A DNA stretch of 52,959 nucleotides. Source: Acidobacteriota bacterium. GTDB taxonomy: Bacteria > Acidobacteriota > Blastocatellia > UBA7656. Position numbers and translations under genes: made by a program. Location of the stretch: NCBI GenBank assembly GCA_016201275.1, contig JACQDB010000101.1, positions 1 through 52,959 of the forward strand, in the 5' to 3' direction. Numbering within the stretch: the stretch's first letter is position 1; each line of letters starts with the position of its first letter. Positions 16,746-25,396 of the stretch are shown piece by piece. A model generated the notes under the pieces. It was not told the origin of the DNA. It ran no database searches and was given only the letters and a program-made list of their open reading frames with translations.

Positions 16746-17696
16746 ATGGCGCAGCTACCCAAAAAAGAAATCGCAGAGGAACAGGGCAAAGAAGCGAGAG
16801 GCACGCCGCCATCCGCTTCAATTACAGACCTGCTTGCTGCCGGGCGAGAATTTTATGCGCGCCGGTTTCCGAATCCCGAACGCGCTGGCTGCCCATCGCC
16901 GCTGCAACTGCAAGGTCTGGCAATGGCGACGACGCTTCCCGACCAGCAGGTGCGCGACCATCTGTTCCAATGTTCCGAATGCTTCAACGAGTACCGCGAG
17001 GCAAGGGCATGGCGGCCTTCGCTCATTCCCGAACAACCCGCTACGCTGCGCCAGCGCCTGAAAACCTTGCGGGTCTGGCAACCAGCTTGGGCTTGGGCGA
17101 CGGCTCTGCTTGTGCTTGGCGCGGCCATCGGCATTGCGGTGCTTTGGCAGGGACGCGATCATGCGTATAAGCAAAAACTGGTTGCCAAGCAAAATCAGTC
17201 GTCAAGCTCAGAGGCAACCTCAACCCCCGCTGAACCACCTGCGCCCACTTCGCCTTTGCCAGTTACAGCGGCGGAACACGCCGCACCGCACGTCGCTCCT
17301 CCTGCTCCTCGCAAGCCCTATGAAACGGCGAAGAGCGAAGCGTTGTTCAAACGGATCAATCTTGATAGTGAAACGAGCTATCGTTCGGCAACCATTCCCG
17401 ACAATGACGAAGGCCGCGGCGCAAAGTTTCGTCCGGCGCTGTACCGATTGCAAATTCTTTTGCCGGTAGGAAGTCAACGCGGCATTTACAAAATCAAGCT
17501 GTGCGATGTTTTCAATCAACCTATACGCAAGGCCGTTGCGGTCGCTTCGGATGGCAAACGCATCGAAACGAAATTCGATTTGCGACAACTTGCCAATCAC
17601 TCTTATTACCTTCGCATCGGGCGGCAAGATGAAACGCCTTACTTTTATAAAATTGTCATCAACCGAAATGTCAGTGGCGCAAAATCGAAACCTTGA
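16746..17696 (+). CDS. Zinc-finger anti-sigma-like membrane protein
   Basis: This encodes 316 residues. The N-terminal part carries a zinc anti-sigma motif: Cys49, then H72-x3-C76-x2-C79 in DHLFQCSECFNEY. One membrane helix follows (WATALLVLGAAIGIAVLW, about 115-132), then a Ser/Pro/Ala linker and a C-terminal domain of about 110 residues with beta character. The layout (zinc finger in the cytoplasm, sensor part outside) is that of ECF anti-sigma factors. It would hold the upstream sigma factor at the membrane. The start at 16746 is the best ATG, though its ribosome site is weak. Confidence 0.75.
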   Translation: MAQLPKKEIAEEQGKEARGTPPSASITDLLAAGREFYARRFPNPERAGCPSPLQLQGLAMATTLPDQQVRDHLFQCSECFNEYREARAWRPSLIPEQPATLRQRLKTLRVWQPAWAWATALLVLGAAIGIAVLWQGRDHAYKQKLVAKQNQSSSSEATSTPAEPPAPTSPLPVTAAEHAAPHVAPPAPRKPYETAKSEALFKRINLDSETSYRSATIPDNDEGRGAKFRPALYRLQILLPVGSQRGIYKIKLCDVFNQPIRKAVAVASDGKRIETKFDLRQLANHSYYLRIGRQDETPYFYKIVINRNVSGAKSKP

Positions 17697-17925
17697 AGTG
17701 TGCAGTTGGCAAGTGGAGATAATCGCCTTGTCGAGCGAGCCCACGCCCATGGCTCGCGTATCGGAGAGGGCAAAGCCGCGACACGGATCGCACGCTCAGA
17801 AATTTTGCCGACCGGCGGACGCACCGCCCCCCATTTGGCGCACGGTTAGAGATTTTTGAGAGTTCACACCTGAGTCATTCGCGCTCAGGCTTACGGCCTG
17901 AAAGTTTTTCAGTGGAGGCAGAAAC

Positions 17926-20900
17926 ATGATTTTTCCCAAGCATCAACCCTCTTGGCGTCTGCGCCTTGCCAGTTTGATTTGCCTGCTGACGATCTTCTCA
18001 CCGGCTCTTGTTGTCGCCAACGCACAAATGCCAAACCCGCCTTCTCTATACGGCGCGCCATCCTCAACGAAGCGACCTCAGACTCAACGCCAAATCGAAT
18101 TCATCGCGCCGGGTCAGGAAATCGCTATGGAGGTGCAGATCAATAAAACTCACTTTTATCAATTCTATCTGGAGGCCGGTCAATACGCGCAATTTCTCGT
18201 TTATCATGACTCCAATCTCTCTGCTACCCTCACCACGCCGGATGGCCAGCGCGTGCCGCAAAGCTACATGGAAGGCGGCGTACACGCAACGGATAGCGGG
18301 TTTGCCGGCGAGGCAGGAGTGCTTGCGAATCACACCGGAACTTATATTCTGGAAGTCGAAGCCGGACGCAGCCAACTCAATCATTATCGAGTGATCTTCA
18401 ATATTCGGCGCGACGCAACGCCGGAAGACCGCCAACGACTGGCCGCGTTTATGGTCTATCTAAAAGTTCTCGCCCTACATCAGCAAAAAAAGGCGGCGGC
18501 ATATCTGGAAGCCACTCGCCTTGGCATCGCCAGCCTGCCGTTGCTCCGCGAGGTGGGGATTCCGAAATTGGAAGCCCGTACTCTTTATTACGTTGGCGAA
18601 AGTTTCGAAACCATCAGCCGCTATACGGAAGCTTTGGAGTATTTCAATCAGGCGCTGGCAGTGACTCGCCTTGACGGAGATGACTGGCTTCAAGCCGATA
18701 TTTTTATCAGTATGGGACAGACTTACCAGTATCTGAGCGACTATCAAAAAGCGCTGGAATCCTACGAAAAAGGGTTGAGTTTGACCAAGGGCGACAATGA
18801 CCACAGCCTAACCGTGCGAGCTTGGGCGTTCGATAATATGGGCGTGGCCTACAGATCGCTCGGCGAAAAACAGAAAGCCCTGAGCTTTCATAGCAAAGCT
18901 TATGACCTTTACCTTCAGGTAGAAATTCGCGGCATGGCGCACGCCTTGACCCATCAGGCAGAGGTGTTGGCTTCCCTTGGCGAAAAGCAGCAGGCGATGG
19001 AGAAGTTGGAACGTGCGCTGCCGTTGTGGGAAGCTGTCCCCGACCCTTGGGGCAGCGGTCGCGTTTATCATCGCCTGGGCAATCTCTATTTTTCATTAGG
19101 CGATGCGCCGCAGGCGATAGAGAATTTTCAACAGGCTCTGCAATTATGGCAGCAGACCGGCGATCAAGATGCGGAAGCCGACACCTTGAACAGTTTGGGC
19201 AAGGTGTATAGCGCCCTTGGTGACTATCAAAAAGCGCTGGATTATCTGCATCACTCGCTGGCCGTGCGCGAGCGCGACGCCGCAGACCACAGCAACCGCG
19301 AAGGCAAAGCGTATAGCTTCACTCACATCGGCGCGACCTTATATGCGATGGGAAATTATCAGGAAGCGCTCGACTATCACTTACAGGCGCTGGCCATCTG
19401 GCGCACCATAGGCAATCCGAACGGTGAAGGCTACACCCTCAATTATCTCGGCGATGCCGCCTATGCGGCGGGCGATACGCCGGGAGCGCGGCAATACTAT
19501 AACCAGTCGCTGGCCCTTCATCGGCAGTTATTTGATCGCGAAGGGGAAGCCAGCGCGCTGTATGGCCTAGCCCGCATCGAACGCGACCAAGGGCATTTGC
19601 AACCGGCTCGCGCCGTCATCGAAGAGGCCATCACACGAGTTGAAGAGTTGCGAATCAGTCTGGTCAATCAGGAACTGCGCGTCGCTTATCAAGCCAAGGT
19701 GCAGGATTATTACGAACTCTACATTGACCTGCTGATGCGTCTGCAGCAAGCCAATGCGGCGGGTGATTATGCGGCGCGGGCGTTGCACGCCTGTGAACGA
19801 GGGCGTGCGCGCAGCCTGTTGGAAATGCTGGCCGCCTCTGGCGCGGAGATACGCGAGGGCATCTCTCCGGCGCTGCGCGAACAGGCGCGCACGCTGCTGC
19901 ACGATCTCAGCGATAAAGCGGACTATCGCAATCGCCTACACAGCCGAAACGGTTCTACGGAAGCGTTGAGAGTCGCGCAATTGGCAGTGGAGGCCGCAGC
20001 CCACGCTTACGAAAAAGTCCTGGCGCAAATTCAAGCAGGCAATTCGCGCTATGCTGCATTGACGCAACCGCAACCGCTGACCGTGGCGGAGATGCAAAAT
20101 CAACTGCTCGATAAAGACACGATGATTTTGGAATACGCCTTGGGGCGCGAGCGCAGTTATTTATGGGCGATTTCCGCTACTTCCATGCAGAGTTTTGTCT
20201 TGCCGAATCGGCAAACCATAGAACCGGCAGCGCGACGATTTTATGAATTGCTGTCGGCAAGAACGCGAACGATAAAAGATGAAACGGCCACGCAACGTCA
20301 GGCGCGCATTGCCCAAGCTGACCGCGAAACCGACGCGGCAGCCAGCCTTGTAAGCACACTGATTCTTGCGCCGTTGGCAAACGAGTTGGGACACAAACGC
20401 CTGCTCATAGTCGCCGATGGTGCTTTGCAATACATTCCCTTCGCCGCCTTGCCTGCGCCCGTGCCGGAGAATGGGGGAGCGGGGGAGTGGCGGAGTGAGG
20501 GAGTAAGGGAGACAGGAAGGAGGGGAGACAGGGAGAAGGGGAGAAAAGGAGAAAAGAAAAAGCAGACAAAGGTGAACCCCGTATCTTCCTACTCTGTTGC
20601 CCTCACGCCCCTCCTCTCTCACCCCTCCACTCCCTCACGCCCTGTCGCCCTGTCGCCCCTTCTCCCCCACGCCCCATTAATGGTCGAGCATGAAATCGTT
20701 ATGCTGCCGTCGGCTTCGGTGCTGGCGCTGTTGCGTCAGGAAAATAGTGGCCGCAAGCCTGCGCCGAAAACCGTCGCGGTATTGGCCGACCCGGTGTTTT
20801 CCAAAGATGATGAACGGGTGCTAATTACTGGTGAAAAACCAAACCGTAATCCGATGGCGGAAGCCCATCAACCATCGCCCTATGCTCTGCGCGATTTGCA

Positions 20901-21525
20901 CAGAGCGCTGGAGGATGTCGGCGAGATCGAAACCGGTCACACGATTCGGCGGTTGATGGCCTCTCGCTATGAAGCCAATCGCATAGTCTCTTTTGTAGCG
21001 CCTGAGCAGCGCTTTCTGGCTCTGGATTTTCAGGCGAACCGCGAAACGGCGATGAGCGCGGTGTTGAAGAATTTTCAAATCATTCATTTCGCCAGCCACG
21101 CCATACTGAACACAACGCACCCGGAATTGTCCGGCATCGTGTTGTCGCTGGTTGACCCTCAGGGTCGCCAACGCGATGGCTTTTTGCGCGCTCACGAAAT
21201 TTACAACCTGAAACTGCCCGCCGAACTGGTGGTCTTGAGCGCCTGTCGCACAGGGCTTGGCAAAGAGGTGCGCGGCGAGGGCTTGATCGGCTTGACACGC
21301 GGCTTTATGTACGCCGGGGCTTTGCGGGTCGTCGCCAGTCTGTGGGCTGTAGATGACAAAACCTCGGCAGACCTGATGACGCGGGTGTATCAAGGAATGC
21401 TCGGACGCCAACACTTATCGCCAGCTTCTGCCTTGCGTGCCGCGCAATTGGAAATGTGGAAATCGAACCGCTGGCCTTCGCCCTATTTCTGGGCTGGCTT
21501 TATTCTCCAAGGCGAGTGGAAGTGA
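17926..21525 (+). CDS. Secreted TPR-CHAT (caspase-like) protein
   Basis: This encodes 1199 residues. A signal peptide (to about residue 34) is followed by a beta-rich domain (about 45-165), then roughly ten tetratricopeptide repeats (about 180-560) and a linker helix region. The CHAT domain (about 720-1199) has HFASH with catalytic His 1058 and VVLSACRTG with Cys 1107, the caspase dyad. It also keeps the closing ASLWAVDD and PYFWAGFILQG. It is likely an exported, peptide-sensing protease or scaffold regulated with the upstream sigma/anti-sigma pair. Residues about 847-916 are an unrelated low-complexity insert encoded by a purine/pyrimidine hairpin repeat, placed between AALPAP and PLMVEHEIV. 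Confidence 0.9.
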   Translation: MIFPKHQPSWRLRLASLICLLTIFSPALVVANAQMPNPPSLYGAPSSTKRPQTQRQIEFIAPGQEIAMEVQINKTHFYQFYLEAGQYAQFLVYHDSNLSATLTTPDGQRVPQSYMEGGVHATDSGFAGEAGVLANHTGTYILEVEAGRSQLNHYRVIFNIRRDATPEDRQRLAAFMVYLKVLALHQQKKAAAYLEATRLGIASLPLLREVGIPKLEARTLYYVGESFETISRYTEALEYFNQALAVTRLDGDDWLQADIFISMGQTYQYLSDYQKALESYEKGLSLTKGDNDHSLTVRAWAFDNMGVAYRSLGEKQKALSFHSKAYDLYLQVEIRGMAHALTHQAEVLASLGEKQQAMEKLERALPLWEAVPDPWGSGRVYHRLGNLYFSLGDAPQAIENFQQALQLWQQTGDQDAEADTLNSLGKVYSALGDYQKALDYLHHSLAVRERDAADHSNREGKAYSFTHIGATLYAMGNYQEALDYHLQALAIWRTIGNPNGEGYTLNYLGDAAYAAGDTPGARQYYNQSLALHRQLFDREGEASALYGLARIERDQGHLQPARAVIEEAITRVEELRISLVNQELRVAYQAKVQDYYELYIDLLMRLQQANAAGDYAARALHACERGRARSLLEMLAASGAEIREGISPALREQARTLLHDLSDKADYRNRLHSRNGSTEALRVAQLAVEAAAHAYEKVLAQIQAGNSRYAALTQPQPLTVAEMQNQLLDKDTMILEYALGRERSYLWAISATSMQSFVLPNRQTIEPAARRFYELLSARTRTIKDETATQRQARIAQADRETDAAASLVSTLILAPLANELGHKRLLIVADGALQYIPFAALPAPVPENGGAGEWRSEGVRETGRRGDREKGRKGEKKKQTKVNPVSSYSVALTPLLSHPSTPSRPVALSPLLPHAPLMVEHEIVMLPSASVLALLRQENSGRKPAPKTVAVLADPVFSKDDERVLITGEKPNRNPMAEAHQPSPYALRDLHRALEDVGEIETGHTIRRLMASRYEANRIVSFVAPEQRFLALDFQANRETAMSAVLKNFQIIHFASHAILNTTHPELSGIVLSLVDPQGRQRDGFLRAHEIYNLKLPAELVVLSACRTGLGKEVRGEGLIGLTRGFMYAGALRVVASLWAVDDKTSADLMTRVYQGMLGRQHLSPASALRAAQLEMWKSNRWPSPYFWAGFILQGEWK
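20470..20672. repeat. Purine-rich hairpin repeat inside the CHAT gene
   Basis: A G/A-only arm (about 20470-20557, many GGGAGACAGGGAGAAGG words) faces a C/T-rich arm (about 20590-20672). The same GGGAGACAGGGAGAAG word and its complement form the intergenic hairpin at 44303-44380. The insert keeps the reading frame and adds about 70 residues to a loop of the CHAT domain. Confidence 0.75.
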
Positions 21526-21599
21526 GTCAGCAAGCAAACGGCAAAAAGCGCGATAACCAGCGCGATGACCTGTGCTTTTTCATCAGCGTCGCGTTGCTA

Positions 21600-21699
21600 T
21601 ATGCGCGGCACACCAAGATTCGGTATGAGCGCCGCGACGCGATGAACATTCCGGCGGTTCGCCAAGTTTCATCTCCCGAATCTTGGTGTGCCGCGCATA
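21600..21699. mobile_element. MITE-like palindrome B, copy 1 (TA flanks), nested beside A
   Basis: It is exactly 100 bp, with ends TATGCGCGGCACACCAAG / its reverse complement, and arms of about 24 bp. TA occurs on both sides (21598-21599 and 21700-21701). The right TA is also the first two bases of the TAGATA target duplication of palindrome A copy 3. This fits insertion of B into that duplication with TA duplication, as IS630/Tc1-type elements do. Confidence 0.8.
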
Positions 21700-21705
21700 T
21701 AGATA

Positions 21706-21802
21706 GGGGATGTCGCAGAAATGAATATTTTGTCCATATGTTGTAGGTGACGATTTGCCATCTACAACATATGGGCGGTTGCTGGGATTCTGCGACACGC
21801 CC
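21706..21802. mobile_element. MITE-like palindrome A, copy 3, with TAGATA duplication
   Basis: It is 97 bp, with ends GGGGATGTCGCAGAAATG / ATTCTGCGACACGCCC. Identical TAGATA flanks lie at 21700-21705 and 21803-21808. The inner inverted repeat CCATATGTTGTAG / CTACAACATATGG is perfect. The rest of the 21526-21984 gap holds no gene; TATGAT at about 21907 could be the -10 box of the next gene. Confidence 0.85.
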
Positions 21803-21984
21803 TAGATAAACCTGCGCGCAGCACTGCTTGCGGTGTTCTTTGTTCATGCGGAAAGCAGGCGACAAAATTTTCAAAAAAATATTTTTCCTGTAGGTGCATT
21901 CTCTGTCTATGATCCCCTCTACTGTTTGCAGGGACGTTCCGCGAAAATCAAACTTCATGCAGGATGAAAAAGTGAGGTGACGAT

Positions 21985-22884
21985 ATGAAAAAGGTCATGT
22001 CTTGTCTGCTGATGCTGAACGTACTCGGCATATGGTGTGGCTATGCTGGCAGTACAGTTCATGCGTTCGCATCGAACTTCCCCAAGCTGACACCAACCCC
22101 AGCATTTCAACAAAGCGCCCTGCCTGATTCCCCGAAGACCTTTGATGAACTGAAAAAAGTTCTTAAAGAAAGATACGACGGCAAAATTATGATCGTCGCT
22201 GTGCCTGGCTTATCGGCGGGAGAATATAAAAAAGAACTCTTTGGCAGCGGGGATGCGTCTCTGTTCTGGCACCATTTTCATGAAAGTGTTCCGGTTCCGA
22301 AACGCATTCTCAGCAATGGACTCAGCTTCATTGGCAAGAAAACTTCTGATCTGGAGCAGTTGGATGATCGAACCTTTGCCGATTTGAATAAGGGACTGAA
22401 TGTCAGTCCGCTAGAAAAAGGCGAGCCTTTGAAGGTACACAAATTCTATGTGTACCCGAACTATATTGAGTTTGACTTGACCACCACGCGAGTGGGGCAT
22501 ATGCGAAATATGGATATGAACAAAGCCTCCACACAGACTACGACCACGGTCAGTGGTGGAACGATCAAACAGAATGTGTCGGTAGGGATGTTTGGGTTGA
22601 TCTTTCGATTCTACTTTGACAAGGAAAAGATTTTGAAGTCGGCAGATGCAGAAACGATTCTGGCTGAAATCAATAAATATTTGCTGCCGAAAAGCGAGGC
22701 CGAAAAAGTCCTGAATGCCGAGCGCAATATCCAAATTGACCTGGGCATGAGTGAAGAGACGATCCTGCAAAAGATGGGACAGCCGTTGAAGACCATTCAG
22801 GTAGGCAACCAAAAATTTCTCAAGTACACCGATATGACCATCATCCTCAAGGATGGCAAAGTTGCCGAAGTAAAAGTTGAATGA
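21985..22884 (+). CDS. Secreted protein with C-terminal BamE/SmpA-like domain
   Basis: This encodes 299 residues with a signal peptide ending near residue 29 (VHAFA). The long central part has no recognised fold; it carries a Thr-rich stretch (TQTTTTVSGG) about 190-200. The last 55 residues (IQIDLGMSEETILQKMGQP...LKYTDMTIILKDGKVAEV) read like the small alpha/beta BamE-type domain used in outer-membrane assembly and beta-lactamase-inhibitor-like proteins. It is likely envelope located. The ribosome site GTGAGGTG is five bases before the ATG. Base composition is more AT-rich than neighbouring metabolic genes. Confidence 0.75.
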   Translation: MKKVMSCLLMLNVLGIWCGYAGSTVHAFASNFPKLTPTPAFQQSALPDSPKTFDELKKVLKERYDGKIMIVAVPGLSAGEYKKELFGSGDASLFWHHFHESVPVPKRILSNGLSFIGKKTSDLEQLDDRTFADLNKGLNVSPLEKGEPLKVHKFYVYPNYIEFDLTTTRVGHMRNMDMNKASTQTTTTVSGGTIKQNVSVGMFGLIFRFYFDKEKILKSADAETILAEINKYLLPKSEAEKVLNAERNIQIDLGMSEETILQKMGQPLKTIQVGNQKFLKYTDMTIILKDGKVAEVKVE

Positions 22885-22906
22885 TGCCTCGTGTCAGATT
22901 CCTATG

Positions 22907-23022
22907 GCGAATTGCATTTGCCCACGACCACAACACCGGGTGAAGAGGCGGTCGGAGACCGCCGCAATTTACAGTCGGAGACCGCCTCTCCACCAAGCGC
23001 ACCCATCGGCAACCCGCTATAT
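22907..23022. repeat. Dispersed repeat F, copy 1
   Basis: About 115 bp, matching 33535-33649 throughout (shared words: CATTTGCCCACGACC, GCAAGCCGCTATA-like end). The core is a hairpin GAGGCGGTC..GACCGCCTC with an internal repeat of GTCGGAGACCGCC. It is non-coding. Confidence 0.75.
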
Positions 23023-23059
23023 ACACGCCAATGAAATTCGCCGTACAGTTGCAGGCGCT

Positions 23060-23163
23060 CTAAGTAGGTTTGCGTAAATCTTTTGAAAAAGATTTATTAA
23101 AAAGCCTGAAAAACAAGGGTTTTTTGTGATTATTTTTCAAAAAACTTTTGCCTACCTACTTAG
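23060..23163. repeat. AT-rich palindromic element G
   Basis: It is 104 bp, bounded by CTAAGTAGGT (23060-23069) and ACCTACTTAG (23154-23163). It has an inner AATCTTTTGAAAAAGATT hairpin and T-runs on both strands. It lies between convergent genes and could also serve as a bidirectional terminator. Only one copy was found in this window. Confidence 0.6.
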
Positions 23164-23182
23164 GATTTCGCGCTTTGCGTTC

Positions 23183-24475
23183 TCAAGCGATCTGCCGCAT
23201 GGCTTTTCGAGCGGCGGCGAGAGTTCGGTCAAGCAACTCTTCGCTATGCGCGATGCTGATGAAAGCGCATTCAAATTGCGATGGCGCTAGATAGATGCCT
23301 TCGTCAAGCATGGCGCGGAAAAACCTGCCGTAGAGTGACGTATCGGCGGTCTTCGCGGTGTTCCAGTCCACCACCGTTGCCGTCGTGAAAAACGCCGTCA
23401 ACATAGACCCAACGCGATTAATTGTCGCCACGACTCCGGCCTCGTTGGCCGCTTCGCGCAAGCCGTTTTCCAGGCGCTGACCGGCGTGTTCGAGTTGTTC
23501 GTAAGGATTCAACTCTTGCAAAAGTTTCAGCGTCGTCAATCCGGCGGTCACGGCTATGGGATTGCCTGACAAAGTTCCCGCCTGATAGACCGCGCCCAAA
23601 GGGGCTACGCAATTCATCACTGTAGCGCTGCCCCCAAAGGCCGCCGCTGGCAAACCGCCGCCGATGATTTTTCCCAGACAGGTTATATCTGGGGTGATGC
23701 CGTATAAAGCTTGCGCGCCGCCATACGCCACGCGAAAGCCGGTCATCACTTCATCAAAAATCAACAATGCGCCGTAGGCTTCGGTGATTTGACGAAGCGC
23801 TTGCAGATAGCCTTCGACGGGTGGCACGCAGCCCATGTTTCCGGCTATCGGTTCGATGATAACTCCGGCAATTTCCTTGCCCTGTGCGGCAAAGATGCGG
23901 CGCAATTCATCGGCGTCATTGAATGGCGCAATGATGGTGTTGCGAGTGAAATCCAGCGGCACACCGGCGCTGTCGGGCGTGCTGAAAGTCGCCAGTCCCG
24001 ATCCGGCTTTGACCAACAGACTATCGGAATGGCCGTGATAACAGCCCTCAAACTTGACGATCTTATCGCGCCCCGTGAAGCCACGCGCCAAGCGTATAGC
24101 GCTCATCGTCGCTTCGGTTCCCGAACTGACCAGGCGTACTTTTTCAATGGACGGATAGGCTTCGCAAAGCGCTTCGGCCATATCAATCTCCAATTCCGTA
24201 GGCGCGCCGAAACTGCTGCCACGGGTGGCGGCCTCGCGCACCGCTGCGATCACCGCAGGGTAGGCGTGCCCTAAAATCATCGGCCCCCAAGAGCCGATGT
24301 AATCAATGAAGGAATTGCCATCGGCATCGCTGATGGTTGCGCCCCGGGCGCTTTCGATAAACAGCGGCTGGCGTCCGACAGCGCGAAAAGCGCGCACCGG
24401 ACTGTTGACGCCGCCGGGGATGACTCGTTGAGCGCGCTCAAACAGCGCTTGTGAATGTGGTGTATCAATTGCCAT
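23183..24475 (-). CDS. hemL: Glutamate-1-semialdehyde 2,1-aminomutase
   Basis: This encodes 430 residues, the usual length. Signatures are [13 protein letters not shown] at the N-terminus, [48 protein letters not shown], and the pyridoxal phosphate Lys in [17 protein letters not shown]. It converts glutamate-1-semialdehyde to 5-aminolevulinate, the precursor of tetrapyrroles. The start at 24475 is preferred because AAAGGAAA precedes it. The frame stays open to 24580, but the extra 35 residues do not belong to the family. Confidence 0.95.
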   Translation of the reverse strand: MAIDTPHSQALFERAQRVIPGGVNSPVRAFRAVGRQPLFIESARGATISDADGNSFIDYIGSWGPMILGHAYPAVIAAVREAATRGSSFGAPTELEIDMAEALCEAYPSIEKVRLVSSGTEATMSAIRLARGFTGRDKIVKFEGCYHGHSDSLLVKAGSGLATFSTPDSAGVPLDFTRNTIIAPFNDADELRRIFAAQGKEIAGVIIEPIAGNMGCVPPVEGYLQALRQITEAYGALLIFDEVMTGFRVAYGGAQALYGITPDITCLGKIIGGGLPAAAFGGSATVMNCVAPLGAVYQAGTLSGNPIAVTAGLTTLKLLQELNPYEQLEHAGQRLENGLREAANEAGVVATINRVGSMLTAFFTTATVVDWNTAKTADTSLYGRFFRAMLDEGIYLAPSQFECAFISIAHSEELLDRTLAAARKAMRQIA

Positions 24476-24828
24476 AGGTAAAGATTTCCTTTCAATTCTT
24501 GCGGCCTGATCGTAACGCCTCGATAGTTTCAGAGGACATTCAAACCACGCCCCTTGACGAGTGATTGTTGAGTATAACAACCACGACCACGCGGGTAAAT
24601 CTAGTGACGAATGACCATCTGAAAAACCTCATCAAGCGCAATGGCTTTGGCGTGACAGCCATAACGAAAAGCCACAAGCACACAGCTTGGCGAGTTGCGT
24701 TTGGGGAAATAAATATGGTGTAGTGCTGACCTGTATTGCTCGACCAGGTTTCCCTGCGATATAGTCACAGTTGGAAAAATGCCCGATTTTATTGGCTGTT
24801 TCCCAACTTCGACATCATCCTTGCAGCT
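24476..24828. other. Intergenic region, no convincing gene
   Basis: This 353-base stretch separates divergent hemL and the next membrane-protein gene. A minus-strand frame (24601-24846) would encode 81 residues ending [24 protein letters not shown]. It has no ribosome site and overlaps the next gene's start, so it may be a remnant of a longer gene. Nothing else was seen. Confidence 0.4.
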
Positions 24829-25308
24829 ATGAAAGCAAAACATCACTTCTGGTCATCGTTGGCGCTGGGCGGTCTGTGCTATTACCTGACCACGTCGCCA
24901 GCCGCATTTTCCGGCGCAATGGTTGGGGGCTTTTTGATTGACGCCGACCATGTGGCCGATCAGTTGTGGTCTATTTATCAAGGCGCACCGCATACGCAAA
25001 CCCCTCCGCCATTGTCCGCTCACCCAAATGGCTGGCGCGCTTTTTTGACGCGCTATGTCCGGCGGCGCAAACTGGTGCGTATGCCCTTGCTGTTGCACGC
25101 CTACGAATGGTTGAGCCTGTTGCTGTTGTTGACGCTGCTTGCGCCGACGCCGTTTCGCATTGGCCTGCTGGCTGGTTATGCGCTGCATCTGGCCTTAGAC
25201 CTCTATCGCCATCACAACGAATTTCTGTCGCCGTTGTTTTACTCGCTGCTTTATCGGCTGGCGCATGGCTTCCGGCGCGACCAGTTGATTAAAACTGGAT
25301 ATCGTTGA
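24829..25308 (+). CDS. Small membrane protein, YdjM-like putative hydrolase fold
   Basis: This encodes 159 residues with three to four hydrophobic segments and conserved-looking polar residues near membrane faces: KHHFWSS at the start, LIDADHVAD (about 42-50), HAYEW (about 92) and HLALDLYRHHNEF (about 124-136). His/Asp sets like these are typical of the YdjM/DUF457 inner-membrane family, annotated as putative metal-dependent hydrolases. The activity is unproven. The start at 24829 gives a compact protein; the ribosome site is weak. Confidence 0.6.
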   Translation: MKAKHHFWSSLALGGLCYYLTTSPAAFSGAMVGGFLIDADHVADQLWSIYQGAPHTQTPPPLSAHPNGWRAFLTRYVRRRKLVRMPLLLHAYEWLSLLLLLTLLAPTPFRIGLLAGYALHLALDLYRHHNEFLSPLFYSLLYRLAHGFRRDQLIKTGYR

Positions 25309-25355
25309 GGGCCGGTGGGAAAGTTCTCCGACGTGGCCATTCACAGGTTTGCAAT

Positions 25356-25385
25356 TTGTCAGAGGTCAAGCACATCGCCTATAAT
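25356..25385 (+). promoter_or_regulatory. Sigma70-type promoter of the GT-C glycosyltransferase gene
   Basis: TTGTCA (25356-25361), an 18-base spacer and a perfect TATAAT (25380-25385). The GTG start is 11 bases after the -10 box, so the leader would be only about five bases. No Shine-Dalgarno sequence is possible in that space. Confidence 0.6.
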
Positions 25386-25396
25386 CCCGCTTCATC

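Noticed and set aside
24601-24846. 81-residue minus-strand protein upstream of hemL
   Set aside because: It has no ribosome site, overlaps the start of the gene at 24829, and shows no recognised family. It is left as a note on the gap.
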